A DNA stretch of 64,000 nt from Loripinus fragilis (GCA_964019695.1 OZ026531.1:4349701-4413700), one strand, 5' to 3'; numbered from the stretch's first letter, positions 8,068-19,982 are shown. The notes: generated from the sequence alone by a model not told the origin. Made by a program: numbers and translations.

Positions 8068-8775
8068 AAGCGACTAGCAAAGGCTCTGATCAGACTGCGC
8101 ATATGCGCAGGCTTCTCTGTGGCTTTGCTGGTCGCACATACCACATTGTAATAATCAAAACCTAATTCACGCAAGAACTTCTGTTATTATAGTAAATGTA
8201 AGTAGAATAGAATCGGGATAAGCTCCTGTTAAAAAAAGTAAGTAAGGTTGCAAAGATCAGGAATCGATACAATCAAGTACCACACCTGACCCAGGATACC
8301 AATGGGAAAGTGACAAACTCACAGAAGACACCACAAACGAGAGCCAAGAGGTCAGCCCTTTCCCAGCAGGTGACCACGAAGCACATATAAACAGACGCGC
8401 ACAAAACATAGCAAACACAAGACAGAACAAAATCATAAAAGATCCACAAAAGAAGTACCGCCTTGGAACGGTCAGTAAAATATTTTACTGGAGGGCTTAA
8501 ACCGGTTTAACGGCGCCAACCTCACCCTTAATTCAGATGTGGATCAAGACACATAGATATTTGGTTTGCATGAAAGACCCCTAACTTATCAATGCATCAT
8601 CTCCTAAAACATATAAATCAAGATATAACAAGAAGATAAAGCAAGAATAAGGACTCAACAGTAAATTAAACTGAATACCGGAGCAAAAGAAATCCAACAG
8701 GTAAACCCTGGTCGACAAACAGCCAAAGCATCAGGCCCCTACCATCTCATCAATAGATAAGTCTTTAAGACTTTA
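8068..8775 (-). mobile_element. Partial copy of the 16.8-18.5 kb foldback family
   Basis: The segment 8208-8775 is the reverse complement of about 17461-18005, with shared landmarks such as the AACCGGTTTAA region, GGTCAGTAAAATATTTTAC and CCAATGGGAAAGTGA. The palindromic piece at 8068-8140 corresponds to the motif found in the arms of that element. Order and orientation (loop, then arm motif on the minus strand) agree with the right half of the larger element. The spacing between them is shorter, indicating an internal deletion. No transposase is seen. Confidence 0.6.
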
Positions 8776-9299
8776 AAAACATGATAATTAAATAGAATAA
8801 TAAAATAAATGTGTTCCAACATATTTCTGGGGAGTTAGATAGATACTGCTTTCCCTCATGAAAGATAGAGGACCTACCAACAGTTTTCTTTCATCTTTTT
8901 CCTGTTTTGAGCTACTCCCGGATGAGTCGTCATACAATACATTAGATCTACTGCGTTTGTGTTTCTTTGCAATAAGCAATATTGTGATCAAGAATAAAGT
9001 AATTGCAGCCTTCTGATTTTATTTAAACTGAATCGGAAATTTAATATTTATGAGGATCTCCCAGGTGTTTTGGGGACAGGGAAAATGGCATTTATTTCAC
9101 GTGAACGGGGAAAGTAAGGCCAACTTTTGATGGAACGAGAAGAACAAAGATAATAATGGGGAACAGGGAACATAAGGTAACAGATTTTCGATTAATTTCA
9201 GGGAAACATGGGGACATTTACCCCCACCACTTTGGGAGGGCCTCGCGAATGTATCATCTGCTTAACACATCAAAGCATAACGAGTATAGTATTGAGGCC

Positions 9300-10400
9300 C
9301 CGGGAGGTCTATGCTCCCTTGATCCCTGAAAATAATGCACTGATCTCCCAAAATTTCTCAGCTCCCTGAAAGTATTTTTCATTTGCTCCCCAAATCCTTA
9401 AAATTAATTCAGCTTCTCCCCAAATCCCCCAAAATATAAGCCAATTCTCTCTAAAATGCATTTTTCTTTCCATAGTATTAAATTCACATGCCTAAAACAA
9501 TGAAGCAATACACGAGCGGATGACTAAATATTCACTTAATATATTTACGCATATGCATGTAAAAATAAGGCTTAGCCAAAGAATACAAATATTACATTAT
9601 ATGTAATTAGTTTAATGAAATAAACACTTGTGCTAGGGGGTTCCGGGACATGCTCCCGGGGAAAAATGATAAAATGGTGCGATCTGGTGCATTCTGAGTG
9701 TTCCAAAGTATGTTATTATCAACCTAAAAATCAACATTTTTTTTACGGATAATAAATCAACAACACCCCAAATTTTGTGCCATATTTTTCTCCAAGATTA
9801 ATCCAGATGCGCACGTTTGTACAAAAATGAATACAATCACATATTACAAGGGGAGTATGTGGGCAATAGCCCCCCGAAAGCCAAAGAAATGTAAAAAATG
9901 GATGCTTTTCCTTTTCATGTAATGATGTGGATTCAGATTCGTGCTAGGGGGTCCGGGGGTAACTCCCCGATTTTTTTTTATTAAAATGGTGCAAGCTGGC
10001 GCAATCTGAGTGTTCCAAAATACATTATTATCAATATAAAAATTAACAATTTTAGGGATAATAAATCAGCAATAGTAAAAAGCATTCGCCATACCTTTCA
10101 CCAATACCAAGGCAGAGTAGCATGTTAGAGCTCGAAAGTAAATACATTTAGATTTTCCAAGGGGGGTGGGGTATGGGGGCTTCCCCTCAGAAGCCGAAGA
10201 ATTAAAAAAAATCAAATGAAATGAAGGCTTTTCCTTTAAGGTAAGAGTTCATAAATTTATTTTTCACTTTTTTACAGGGCTCCTAAAATCCCCAAAACTA
10301 TAAGTTTGCTCCTCAAATCCCCGAGATAATTACCAGTGCAGCCCAGCTCCCTGAAAATAAATAGCCCTTCTCCCCAGCTCCCCCAAACCCCTGGGGGGCC
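9300..10400. repeat. Diverged duplications with C-rich flanks
   Basis: Two units of about 310 bp follow each other: one begins with GTGCTAGGGGGTTCC near 9632, the next with GTGCTAGGGGGTCCG near 9942. Both continue through AAAATGGTGC, CTGAGTGTTCCAAA and GATAATAAATCA. Outside them a CTCCC-rich segment (about 9300-9470) recurs at about 10260-10400. The whole looks like a composite or duplicated repeat. No gene is supported. The minus-strand frame at 10330-10563 crosses the C-rich repeat. Confidence 0.5.
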
Positions 10401-10660
10401 CCAGTATATATTTCAATATAAAGGCGCGCAGCAAGGCAGAAGCAAGGCAGAAGCAAGGATGCCTGGGCTTCAACATCACATGTGCCTCAGTGCGAGAAAT
10501 CTCAAAGAACAATAAAGGCACTGGTCTTTCGCGCAGTCTGATCAGCGCCTTTGTTATTCGCAATCATTGCTGAAAAGTAAAGTAACAAGGTCAAGTATCT
10601 TAATTCTTCATTTTTTGGTAATTTCAACATGATAAAATCCTCTGACTACGCCCCTGATTT

Positions 10661-10795
10661 TGTTTGATTTGATTCTTTACCTCCCAGTCAACAATTTTTC
10701 AGAGATATCAGGACGTCCCGGCTGGGTTGAACCAGAACTAAAACAAGGATAAATGTGTCTTGCTCAAGGACACAACACAGTGCGACGCCCCTGAC
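10661..10795 (-). mobile_element. 5'-truncated SINE, same family as 24767-24966
   Basis: The segment aligns to the tail half of the complete SINE at 24767-24966. Shared landmarks are GGGTTGAACCAG, GGATAAATGTGTCTTGCTC and AAGGACACAACACAGTG on the plus strand. The tRNA-like head is missing, the usual result of incomplete reverse transcription. Overlapping minus-strand frames at 10688-11046 run through the SINE and an adjacent C tract, and are not coding. Confidence 0.6.
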
Positions 10796-11074
10796 ATATA
10801 AATGTTGTCTGCAACTGATTTTTTTTCTCCGAGATGTCCTCTTTCGTCTACTGAGAACAACATAATAATACAATGGGAGCAACAATAAAAAATGGACGGA
10901 CGCCAAAAGATTCGCCGCCATCGGACATCCGCGGATCCAGACGCCCCCCCCTCCCCCCCCCACCGAAATATCACAAAAATGTAGGGTTTCTCAGCAATTC
11001 TGGTCCAATTCCCCTGAAAAATCACAGTTATCATCCTAGCATTCAATGATGGGCCAGCAGCATCGGCTCACCAC

Positions 11075-11110
11075 CGAAACGCCATTTGACGCTTTTCAAA
11101 TGGCGTTTCG
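11075..11110. repeat. Perfect 14-bp hairpin
   Basis: CGAAACGCCATTTG (11075-11088) and CAAATGGCGTTTCG (11097-11110) are perfect inverted repeats with an 8-base loop. It may be the joined remains of element termini. No neighbouring gene suggests a terminator or regulatory role. Confidence 0.6.
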
Positions 11111-11349
11111 CTGGCGGACAGACGATGGCCCGCTTATAGTAGTATCTTGATCCTACCTCTCATCATCATTCAAAAACAAACAAAGGAAAAAAAGCCGTTA
11201 TAGTTGGACCACCTCTGACAAAAACTGTCTGGATCCGCACATGTAGGGCGGACAGTGGCCTATTCCTCTGTTGTCTCTTGCAACAAATATGCCCCCAATG
11301 ATGGGGTTATCAATAACTTACCCCGACGCACAAGACATGCAGCTCAGGA

Positions 11350-12095
11350 GGGTGGGGGGTGGGGTACTCTAATATTTCCATACACACGTAGGCTCAGGCC
11401 ATTTTAGGGGTTCAAAAATTTCAATTTCAGTATGTTTTGGGGTTTTCAGATAAATAAATATTTTGGGGGTATGAATATTTTGTGGGCATTTGGGGGGTTT
11501 ATCACATAATTGGACTATATTTAAGGGTTATTTCTATGCATTTTAGGGTCTTTTCATTCGGTCCAGGTACATAATGGAGGATATTTTTGGGGGTTGCTAA
11601 AATTTTAAATATTTTTTGGGGTACTTGAAATTCTTGATATTTTTTGGGTGCACGGTAGATGCTGGGCCTGACCATACGTATGAAGAAAAAATGAGAGTTA
11701 CCCCTCCCCCCCCCCCAGCCCTGGGACATGCAACCACTTTTATGTAACAAGTATACGCTTTTACAAAGAAGCTCAGTCTATGCGGTTGTTCGGGCTGGCT
11801 GGCTGACTGACTGAGGAGCAAGCAGACAGACAGCTATATTTTGGTGCATACTTCTCTAAAAACAATAGTCAGCTTTTGGCGGAGGGGGGTTGGTACTCTA
11901 ATATTATCATATATAAGTAGGTTCGGTCCACTTTTGGAGGTTCAAAATTTTGAATTTCTTTTTTTTTTTTTGGGGGGGGGGTGGTCAGAAAAATAAATAA
12001 TATGTTTTTGGGTATGATGATATTATGAATAATTTTTTGGACCTTTTGGGGAGTCATTTCTATACATTTTAGGGCTTTTTCTAAAGGTCAAGGTA
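11350..12095. repeat. Pair of diverged direct repeats with G/T-rich character
   Basis: The segment at about 11360-11580 (GGTACTCTAATATTTCCAT to ATTTCTATGCATTTTAGGG) recurs at about 11888-12075 in the same orientation, with indels and a long T/G tract at 11960-11990. C-rich and G-rich runs (10944-10962, 11701-11717) accompany them. The minus-strand frames at 11502-12057 are translations of these low-complexity repeats. Confidence 0.5.
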
Positions 12096-12435
12096 CAGGC
12101 ACTCTTACCACCTGAGCTACTAGATAATCTAGCAAAACTGGCTTACAAAACAAGTAAAAAGAGCAAAGAACCGATACAGCGAGACAGACAGTCATAGGCA
12201 AGTGGACAGACAAGTATGCAGGCAGGCAGACTGCCAGATTATGCTGCTCACAGCCTTCAGAACATTTAGACACAATGTAAGCTGGTTTAACGAGCATACA
12301 AGTAAAAGAGCCAATGCATACAGACAGGCGGACTGATTAATGGGCAGACAGACAAACAGCTAGATTTTGCTGCTCACAACCTTTGGCACTTTGGTTAGGC
12401 GATCTTACTACCGTGTATACTAGATTATTTAGCTA
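12095..12435 (-). mobile_element. tRNA-like SINE remnant plus GACA-rich duplicated segment
   Basis: On the minus strand, TAGCTCAGGTGGTAAGAGTG (around 12099-12118) matches a tRNA A box. The following plus-strand sequence carries two related copies of an AAGTAAAAAGAGC...CAGACAGACA...GCTGCTCACA segment, at about 12150-12260 and 12300-12390. This is a decayed SINE next to a small local duplication. No B box was located. Confidence 0.35.
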
Positions 12436-12439
12436 AATG

Positions 12440-13295
12440 AGCATTCAGAGAAATAAAAAGAGCGAAATGGTTTCATTCTGATCTAACTGTAATTGGTCCA
12501 GTGGTTTCAGCACACCACCTACCTATCTTTAGTCATTGATGATTCTGATAGTTTTTTTAGTTTTAGGATTTCCGCGGAAAAGAAAGCATATTGCAGAACC
12601 CCGGGGCCATGAACAACACCGACAATGGTCACATCCGCAGTAAGAATAGGAGCATGCTCTCACCCCGTGGTTCAGATTCGCATCAAACTCGCAATAGAAC
12701 CAGTATCGGCTGTCCCTGCTGGTAGAAACCAACAGACTATCAAAATGTAAGTGCCTTTGAGCCCATAATTGGTTCTTTCCGCTTTAATTAATGTGTGAAA
12801 AAACGGTTTTTAAAAGCCCTACCCCGCGGACGCTATAGCATTTTTTCACGCACTTCCGCGGTTAAGACTTGCAACCGTTGAAGGGGTAGGGGCAGAAATC
12901 CCGTTCTCATAAACAACTGACGCTTATTTAAAGCCGAATCATTAATATACAGGTAAAAAAAAGTAAACGTCGTTTCACCAAGAACGCAAAAAATATAGAA
13001 ATCATTTCTGTAAAAAGGTGTAATTGTCAATCAATCCCAAAGTATCCCGATTTCAAGGACTCGTTCATGATGCATTTGCATTTTACTCGCATATTTTAAG
13101 TACTGTAATGCCTTAGCCATGATGTGTTGTTAGGTCGACTATTCAAGAAAACATATATGCCTTTAATCGACTCTAACAAGTGTTCGTAAATAAGTTTTTA
13201 CTTTTTCAAATGAGAGCCCCTACCTTCAATTTCAGTATATTTATTCTCCGCGAAAAGACTAGTCGAAAAATATCCGCGTCCAAGAATTCGGTATG
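12440..13295. other. Non-coding stretch, no gene seen
   Basis: No supportable exon or RNA gene. Frames on the minus strand (12529-12732, 12833-13030) are short and unrecognised. Confidence 0.5.
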
Positions 13296-13299
13296 ATAC

Positions 13300-13415
13300 C
13301 TGTGGATCCTTCAGGAATATTGGGTTCTGACGGTAAGCAGAATACCGCTCAAGCCTGTGCTAGAGGGTGTGAGAATTGTTGCATTTTCCATAAGTTCTCA
13401 TGAACAGACTAAATT
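13300..13415 (+). repeat. Dispersed repeat shared with 3799-3910
   Basis: Same family as the copy at 3799-3910, in the same orientation, from CCTTCAGGAATATTGGG to AGTTCTCATGAACA. The two copies differ by scattered substitutions, implying an old dispersal. Confidence 0.5.
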
Positions 13416-13419
13416 AAAC

Positions 13420-14169
13420 CAAGTCAGCTGTTTTCTTACATAGTAGGTTCTCTCTATTTCTGAAGGATCTATTTTCCATATCATTAACATGAAATTGAGG
13501 TTAAACAAGGGAATTTTCTAATAGAAGCCTCTGTAAAATATGTGACCCCTGGGGAAGAGACCATTTTGGCCCCAGATGCATAATTTGGTTTAAACTTCTT
13601 TTTTTTCTATAATACCGGCAGAAGTTTCAGTGGACCATGATTTGAATACCATACAAAATGTTTTTACATATTTGGAAAGCTTCTACTATGAGAATCTGAA
13701 TGATGACACCTTGCCTCTCTTGGGTTATTGGAGTAATCAAGATGGCGTTCAAGATGACCACCATAAAGGACTAATATTATAATGTATAACCATCATTTTA
13801 CTGTTTGCTTGGAGAGTTAAAGATGCAATATAGCATATGCTGTTGCGTTTGGGTCATAAGTATGTAATTTATTCCCAGTATTTAGACTAAGGGCATTCAG
13901 GATTGTTTTAGGATGGAAAAATGAACGAATTCTACAGTTGAACTCAATTGCCCTTTATACAGAACAATTTGGCAACAACCGTGTGACTAACAGTGAAAAA
14001 TTGTGAGAACACGTATCTTTGAATATTATTATATAATGAATAACTCTTGTACAGAAACATAAAACACTGAAAAAGTGTAAACTGGGCTTTTTGTGTGTAA
14101 AACATAAACAAACAGGACTAGGAGTCAGTGCCCTATACATACCGAAAACTTAAATGATAAATGATGCCA
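13420..14169. other. Non-coding stretch, no gene seen
   Basis: AT-rich, no supportable exon, RNA gene or defined mobile element. The minus-strand frame at 13955-14140 is short and unrecognised. Confidence 0.5.
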
Positions 14170-14671
14170 TAGATCACACTGGTCAATGTAAAAGCACCGG
14201 TGGTTGCTACAACGAACTGGTGGTGGCTTATTTCAGCACTGGTGGTGGCGTAAAATGGCGGAAAAGGTAAACAAAATCTATACCTGTTGACTTTATGGTT
14301 TATTTATAAGCTTGCATTTATTTTATTTGTGATTACACCAGGCGCACAGACCGTCGGTAAGATTACAGTTTATGGCGCTGCCAAGTAATTGGTGATTTAA
14401 TTAATGGTTTGAACGGCAAATCCAACACAGTTCTGGAGTTTTGCCGTGACAGGTGCTTTTTACTAGTGTAACTGCCTAAATTTAGGTAAATCTGCATGTC
14501 TAAGTGCAGCTGTTATCATATTTTCATGAAATACGTCCAAAAAACGATTACCACTTTGTATTTTTTTTCTTGATTAACTAGCAAGTGTTTTATTGAGCGA
14601 TTTTATTACAACGCACTGGGAGCATTTTTTGACGCATTGATACAACGCACTGATGGTTGCACAGATGTGCC

Positions 14672-15146
14672 GTGGTTGCTGGTGCAGACTCACCACAGCG
14701 TTCGCTGTTCACATAAAGTGCACAAATCGCCATCTGAGCCAGCACATGATATTTTGGTACTGTTACGAAGGCCCAGGCGAGCCTGTGCAAAGGTGCAGAC
14801 TCCACAGAGCCTACGCTGCAAGCACAATAGATCTTGATACTTATCGCATTGTCCAATGACTATGCCTGCGCAAATGTACAGACTCAGCAGAGTACTCGCT
14901 GCTGGCGTGAATAGCACACAAGTCGCCATTTAAGGCAGCACATGAGATTTTGTACAGTGGCGAAGGCTAAGGTAAGCCTGTGCAAATGTGCAGACTCGCC
15001 AGATCCTTTGCTGCTCGCACAAAATGGCATTCAATCGCCATTTGAGTCACCCCATGAGAATTTTGAACTGTGACGATGGCTCAGACTAGACCAAGCAAAT
15101 GTGCAGACTCGCCAAAGCCAACGCTGTTCGCATGAATGACACCCCA
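14672..15146 (+). repeat. ~115-bp minisatellite, about five units, inside the TIR element
   Basis: Units are marked by GTGCAAATGTGCAGACTC, followed by CGCTGCTCGCA and an AATCGCCATTTGAG stretch. They begin near 14672, 14785, 14865, 14979 and 15096. The second is shortened. The first overlaps the inner end of the left arm. Similar motifs appear in the right arm, so the repeat expanded from arm sequence. Confidence 0.55.
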
Positions 15147-15663
15147 AAATAGTAAGTGAGTATCACAATCACAAACTGCGGACAAACCCATGGCACTGAG
15201 AGGAATAGCCACATAACAATCACGAGACACCAGGAAGACAAACTAAGCAAAGCAGCCAGCTCTCTTCCCCATCAAGATGATCGCAAAACAACAATGGCCA
15301 TAAAGTGACAAAATATAGAACAATTACAGAATCATAACAATCAACAACGAATCAACAACAACAGAATCACCTCCTTAGAACAGACAGCAGCCTATATCTC
15401 TGGGGTGCTAAAATTGCATTTTACTGGTACCAAGTATTCGCCCTAGATTCTGCTGTTGTTAAAGCACAAAAATTTAAAGCTTGCATGGAGGCTTCTTAAC
15501 TATTGTAATGTATCACGGACAGACAATCTCATTAAATTAAATGTTTTGGGGCCAATCTGAAAAATAGGCGGAAACACTCTCAAAGTGCGAACAGGGCTAG
15601 CTCTGGAGCGTCTCTGGTGAGGCTACACATTTGCAGAGTCACGCTTTAGCCGTCATCAGTGTA

Positions 15664-15980
15664 CAAAAACCAAAAACTCTATGCCTATTGACTGTATGAT
15701 TTCTTTATAAGCTTGCATTTATTTTACTTTTGATGACCAAATGCGCACAAACCGTCAGTAACATTGCAGTTTACGGCTCTGCCATGCAATTGGCGTTTCA
15801 ATTCATGGTTTGACCGACAAATCTGACACTGTTGTGGAGTTTGACAGTGACAGGTGCTTTTTTTCTATTGTGACTGCCTAACTTAAGGAAAATTTTGCAT
15901 GTCTAAGTACAGCTGCAGCTATGTTATCATAGTCTCATGAAATAACATCCAAAAACGATTACTACTCTCTATTTTTATCT
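15664..15980 (+). repeat. Third, internal copy of the transposon arm
   Basis: The segment aligns in the same orientation with about 14258-14580 of the left arm. Shared landmarks are TATAAGCTTGCATTTATTTTA, CGCACA-ACCGTC, GACAGGTGCTTTTT and CAAAAACGATTAC. It abuts the inner edge of the right arm, so the interior and right arm form a closely spaced inverted pair. It is more diverged than the two terminal arms are from each other. Confidence 0.6.
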
Positions 15981-16800
15981 ATGCAGAGAAGGCTCTGGCG
16001 AGTCTGTACATTTGCACAGGCTCACCTGAGTCTTCGTCCTGGTACTGAAATATCATGTGCTGGCTCAAATAACGATTTGTGTACCGTTTATAAGAAAAGG
16101 GAATGCTGTGGTGAGGCTACACCAGCAACCATGGCACATCTAGGCAACCATCAGTGCGTTGTATCAATGCGTCAAAAAATGCTCCCAGTGCGTTGTAATA
16201 AACTTCCTCAATATAGCGTTAGCTAGTTTACCAAGAAAAAAGATACAAAGTGGTAACCGTTTTTTGAATGTTATTACATGTAAATATGATAACAGCTGTG
16301 CTTAGACATGCATATTTCCCTCAATTTAGGCAGTTACACTAGTAAAAAGCACCTGTCACGGCAAAACTCCAGAACTCTGTTGGATTTGTCGTTCAAACCA
16401 TGAATTAAATCACCAATTGCCTGGCAGCGTCATAAACTGTAATCTTTCCGACGGTCTGTGCGCCTGGTGTCATCACAAATAAAATAAATGCAATCTTATA
16501 AATAAATCATAAAGTCAACAGGTATAGATTTTGTTTACCTTTTCCGCCATTTTAAGCCACCACCAGTGCTGAAATAAGCCACCACCAGTTCGTTGTAGCA
16601 ACCACCGGTGCTTTAACATTGACCAGTGTGTAGATACAATTATACATTCTGTGATTTTTTTAAATAAGCAGATTGTTCGGCTTGAATATTATCAACACTT
16701 ATATGGAATGCTCAGGGAGTGTCACAATTGTATAATGCCAGCTACCAAAGCAAAATTTCTCAATCACTTGTTACAACATCTTTCTGCTGAAAGTTATTAT

Positions 16801-18505
16801 TTTCAATAATAGAAAATATTCTACTAGATTATGAATAGGTCAAATAATATATGTAAAATTTGATAAGCACATGCGTCACTGTCTTTTTGAAATGACCTAA
16901 ATCATGAGAAAACCTTTCTTTGGGCGTTTAGATTAAGACACAATGCCTGATGCTAGCAAGTGTTTGAAATTTGGAAAATAAACAACTATAAACATCACAT
17001 CGAAGCAGCCAAAACCGAAGGCGTCAATCAAACTGCAAATTGGCAGATGCTAGATGTGCAGGCTGTTTTTCAGCTTTGATGATATAAACCTAAAGCAGGG
17101 TTTCCTATATTTAGTGTAGTATAACCATTCAATATCTGGTTAAAATATCAGGCTCGTAATGGTTTTGTTTTCTCGTTACAACACAATGAAGTACCATGAC
17201 ATGCATAGAATATTGTTCATGATAGTCTCGCCTTATTACAAGAACATCTTAGAGACACACATGGTGACTGACATTTGCAGGAACACTCAATACATTTTAG
17301 AACTTCCTCAGGGGCCAGTGGCACAATCTTTGGCAGAATCACAGGGACAAGCCTTAAGTCGTTTCATCTTTTGTCCATTTAAACTGCAGTGGGTCTGTTG
17401 GGTCAGTATCAGCAGCATGAAGAAATTGAAGATTTCAGACTCTATGACGATTCAGACTTAAAATCTTACCTATTGATGAGATGGTAGGGGCCTGATGTTT
17501 GTCAGGTCCACCGGGGTTTACCTGTTGGATTTCTTTTGCTCTGGTATTCAGATTTATCTACTGTTGAGTCCTTATCATTGCTTTATCTCCTTTCTATATC
17601 TTGATTTATATGTTCTGTAAGATGATGCATTGATAAGTTAGGGGTCTTTCATGCAAACCAAATATCTATTTTTCTTTTTTCACATCTGAATTAAGGGTGA
17701 GGCTGGTGCCGTGAAACCGGTTAAAGCCCTCAAGTAAAATATTTTTACTGACCGTTCCAAGGCAGTACTTCTTTTGTGGATCATTTATGTTTTTTTTTTG
17801 TCTTGTGTTTGGTATGCCTTTGTGTGCGTCTGTTTATTTGTGCCTTGTGGTCACCTGCTGGAAAAGGACTGACCTCTTGGCTCTCGTTTATGGAGTCTAA
17901 CTGTAATTTTCTCACTTTCCCATTGGTATCCTGAGTCAGGTGTGGAACTTGATATTATGGATTCCTGATCTTTGCACCCTTACTTACTTTGCTCCTGAGT
18001 AAGTTCTAAAGTTAATTGAGTTTTCCTGTAAAGGTCAGTAACCAAGTGTGTGTTTAAGATGTATTTTAATAAGGCGAGTATTCAGCGCATGGCAAGGTCC
18101 TGCATTGTGTTGAAAGGAGAAATTAAAACCATAATGAGTCTGCTATTTTAACAAGAAATCTAATGGTTATACTACACTAAATATAGGAAACACTGCTTTA
18201 GGTTTATAACAGCAAAGCCTAAAACAAGCTGCCCATCTGGCATCTGCAGATTTGCAGTTCGATTGGCACCTTCCGTTTGGTGCTTAGATAAGATGATATC
18301 ATAGTTGTTTTTATTCCAAATGTAAAACCACTTGCTAGCATCCGGCGTTGTGTCTTGCTCGATCTAAATGCCCAAAGACAGGTTTTCTCGTAATCTAGGT
18401 CATTTCAAAAGGACAGTGGCGCATCTGCAGCAGCATGTGCTTATTAAAACTGTATATAGATTCTTTTGCATATTCATACTTAAGTAGAACTTTTTCTATT
18501 ATTGA
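16801..18505 (+). mobile_element. 1.7-kb foldback element with ~510-bp arms
   Basis: The left arm (16801 to about 17312, starting TTTCAATAATAGAAAA) and right arm (about 17993 to 18505) are inverted copies. Landmarks are CCTATATTTAGTGTAGTATA and its complement at 18176-18195. The ~680-bp loop is a dispersed repeat found in reverse at 8208-8775. No target duplication is evident and no transposase is encoded. The frame at 17159-17461 spans the arm-loop boundary and is not credible as a gene. Confidence 0.65.
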
Positions 18506-18510
18506 AACAA

Positions 18511-18605
18511 ATATTTTCGCCCTAGATTCTGTCGTTAAACACAAACTTGTTTGGCTCACATGGAGGCTCCCTAACTAATGCAATGTATCATCACAGAGAA
18601 ACAAT
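18511..18605 (+). repeat. Dispersed repeat shared with 15431-15525
   Basis: TTCGCCCTAGATTCTG, followed by a GCATGGAGGCTTC-like stretch and GCAATGTATCA, is repeated in the same orientation at 15431-15525 inside the 2.46-kb transposon. One copy lies just outside the foldback element and the other inside the TIR element, suggesting a once-shared flanking or nested element. Confidence 0.5.
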
Positions 18606-18804
18606 ACGATTTTGGTAGGTGTATTAGGCGTTCAATCCTAGTCATGTTTGTTAGAAAATGGTTTTATAGTATTTCACATGAAATCGATACTATCGGTTGG
18701 ATTTTTGACCATTTGAGTTGTACTTACATGCATATATGCGTTAACGTAGGTATGCCCCTGATGCATGGAGTATCATTAGCTTAAATGAGGTGGATATTTG
18801 TTTG

Positions 18805-18910
18805 AACTCTTGTCTTTGGTCAGACTTGAACTGACATCTCTGCAGGTTCTTGAAAGCCTGTAGTGTACTGTCATTGTACGACAAGGACTATTGTTCAAAC
18901 ACCAGCCTCT
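18805..18910 (-). mobile_element. tRNA-like SINE remnant
   Basis: On the minus strand the sequence passes through an anticodon-arm-like CAGGCTTTCAAGAACCTG stem and AGTTCAAGTCTGACC, which resembles a B box. The A box is weak and no tail is defined. This is a decayed SINE head rather than a tRNA gene. Confidence 0.3.
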
Positions 18911-18987
18911 GGGCAAACCGTATTTAAAGAACAACAGCATATTTGGCGATGTGCATTTACTTATTTTACTCAAAAATGACATTATTA

Positions 18988-19982
18988 TACTGACGTCAAC
19001 TAAAACGCCTCACTCTTTATCACTGATTTCTTAGCGATGATATATAAAATGAACAGCCATATACTGTCTCTTTATGTAGAGGTTGAGCGATGTTGGAAAA
19101 TAACTAACTTGATATGCAGGTGACGCGTTATTCCGATGACGTCGTACAGGCTCAACGTACACATGACGGCATTGTGCATCGATCGCTTATGATGTCATTA
19201 TGAATTTGCACCCAGTTTGTGCCGCTAATGTTTTGCTAATCAATGAACAAATTTTGGATCATTTTTTTTTCAAACAATTGTGCTTGCGAGTAATAACTTA
19301 ATGAAATTATGACGTCATATTAAAGACGCAATGTAAGGTCCGTTTACGAAACTTGCCAATATTCTCGTTTTGCTTTTAGTAATGGAAAAATGATAAGGGG
19401 GTACATTAGGCAATGTACACAGAATATGCCTACATAAAATTACGTTATTTAAAATGAGCTTTAACGCTTAATGGCCAGTCGTTGGTCTACGTTAACGTTA
19501 CCCAAAACGGCCGTCTGGAACACGTGCCAGATTGCGTTTCCTCAGCAATCGTCGCTGGTTTAAGACTAAAGACTTTTGCAAAGGATTCGTAACAATCTTT
19601 TCACCCACTTTGCAGAGTCATGGCATTTAAGTTGTTTCGTTCAGCAGAAGCATACAAACAGTGTCTGGACATTATAAACACATTTTTGGTAAAATAGAGA
19701 CTGTTTTACAATGTGCTTTACAAACACGCTTTTCCTGTCAACGGGTTGTGTCTGTAAACAAAGCAAATGTGGATAAAATCTTGTGTCGCACGAAATGTTG
19801 ACCCCTCTCTCAAACCGAGGTCGTTTTCTCAGACTCAAATATTGTTTCAGCAATTTTGTTTTCATGAGATGCGCTTGACTGATAAGATGTTATAATGTAC
19901 TAAAATTCATAACTTTAGTCTGATCAGTCTAAGAGATATTCACGTTTATTTTTAGATGAGGCGTTTTTTCTTGACGTCAGTA
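18988..19982 (+). mobile_element. ~1-kb DNA transposon with TA target duplication
   Basis: The left end reads TACTGACGTCAACTAAAACG. The reverse complement of the right end reads TACTGACGTCAAGAAAAAAC. Both continue GCCTCA, giving ~28-bp TIRs with a few differences. TA flanks both sides (18986-18987 and 19983-19984), as in Tc1/mariner-like insertion. Each TIR contains the palindrome TGACGTCA, and another occurs inside at 19310-19317. No transposase is recognisable. The minus-strand 74-aa frame at 19641-19865 has no known features. This is probably a non-autonomous element. Confidence 0.5.

Larger units (their letters stand above)
14175..16630 (+). mobile_element. 2,456-bp DNA transposon with ~650-bp terminal inverted repeats
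   Basis: The left arm (14175 to about 14822) and right arm (about 15981-16630) are inverted copies along their full length. The ends read CACACTGGTCAATG on both strands. TAGAT lies directly outside both ends (14170-14174 and 16631-16635), a clear 5-bp target-site duplication, so the boundaries are firm. The interior holds a ~115-bp minisatellite, an extra copy of part of the arm, and a composite C/A-rich segment, but no transposase. Short frames such as 14590-14929 and 15981-16226 are arm translations. The superfamily is uncertain. 5-bp duplications with a CACnnTG-like heptamer resemble Transib/ProtoRAG ends, yet such long arms are more usual in foldback elements. Confidence 0.75.

Noticed and set aside
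10688..11046. Two overlapping minus-strand frames of 91 and 102 aa
   Set aside because: They cover a SINE fragment and a C-rich tract in two registers, with no recognisable domain.
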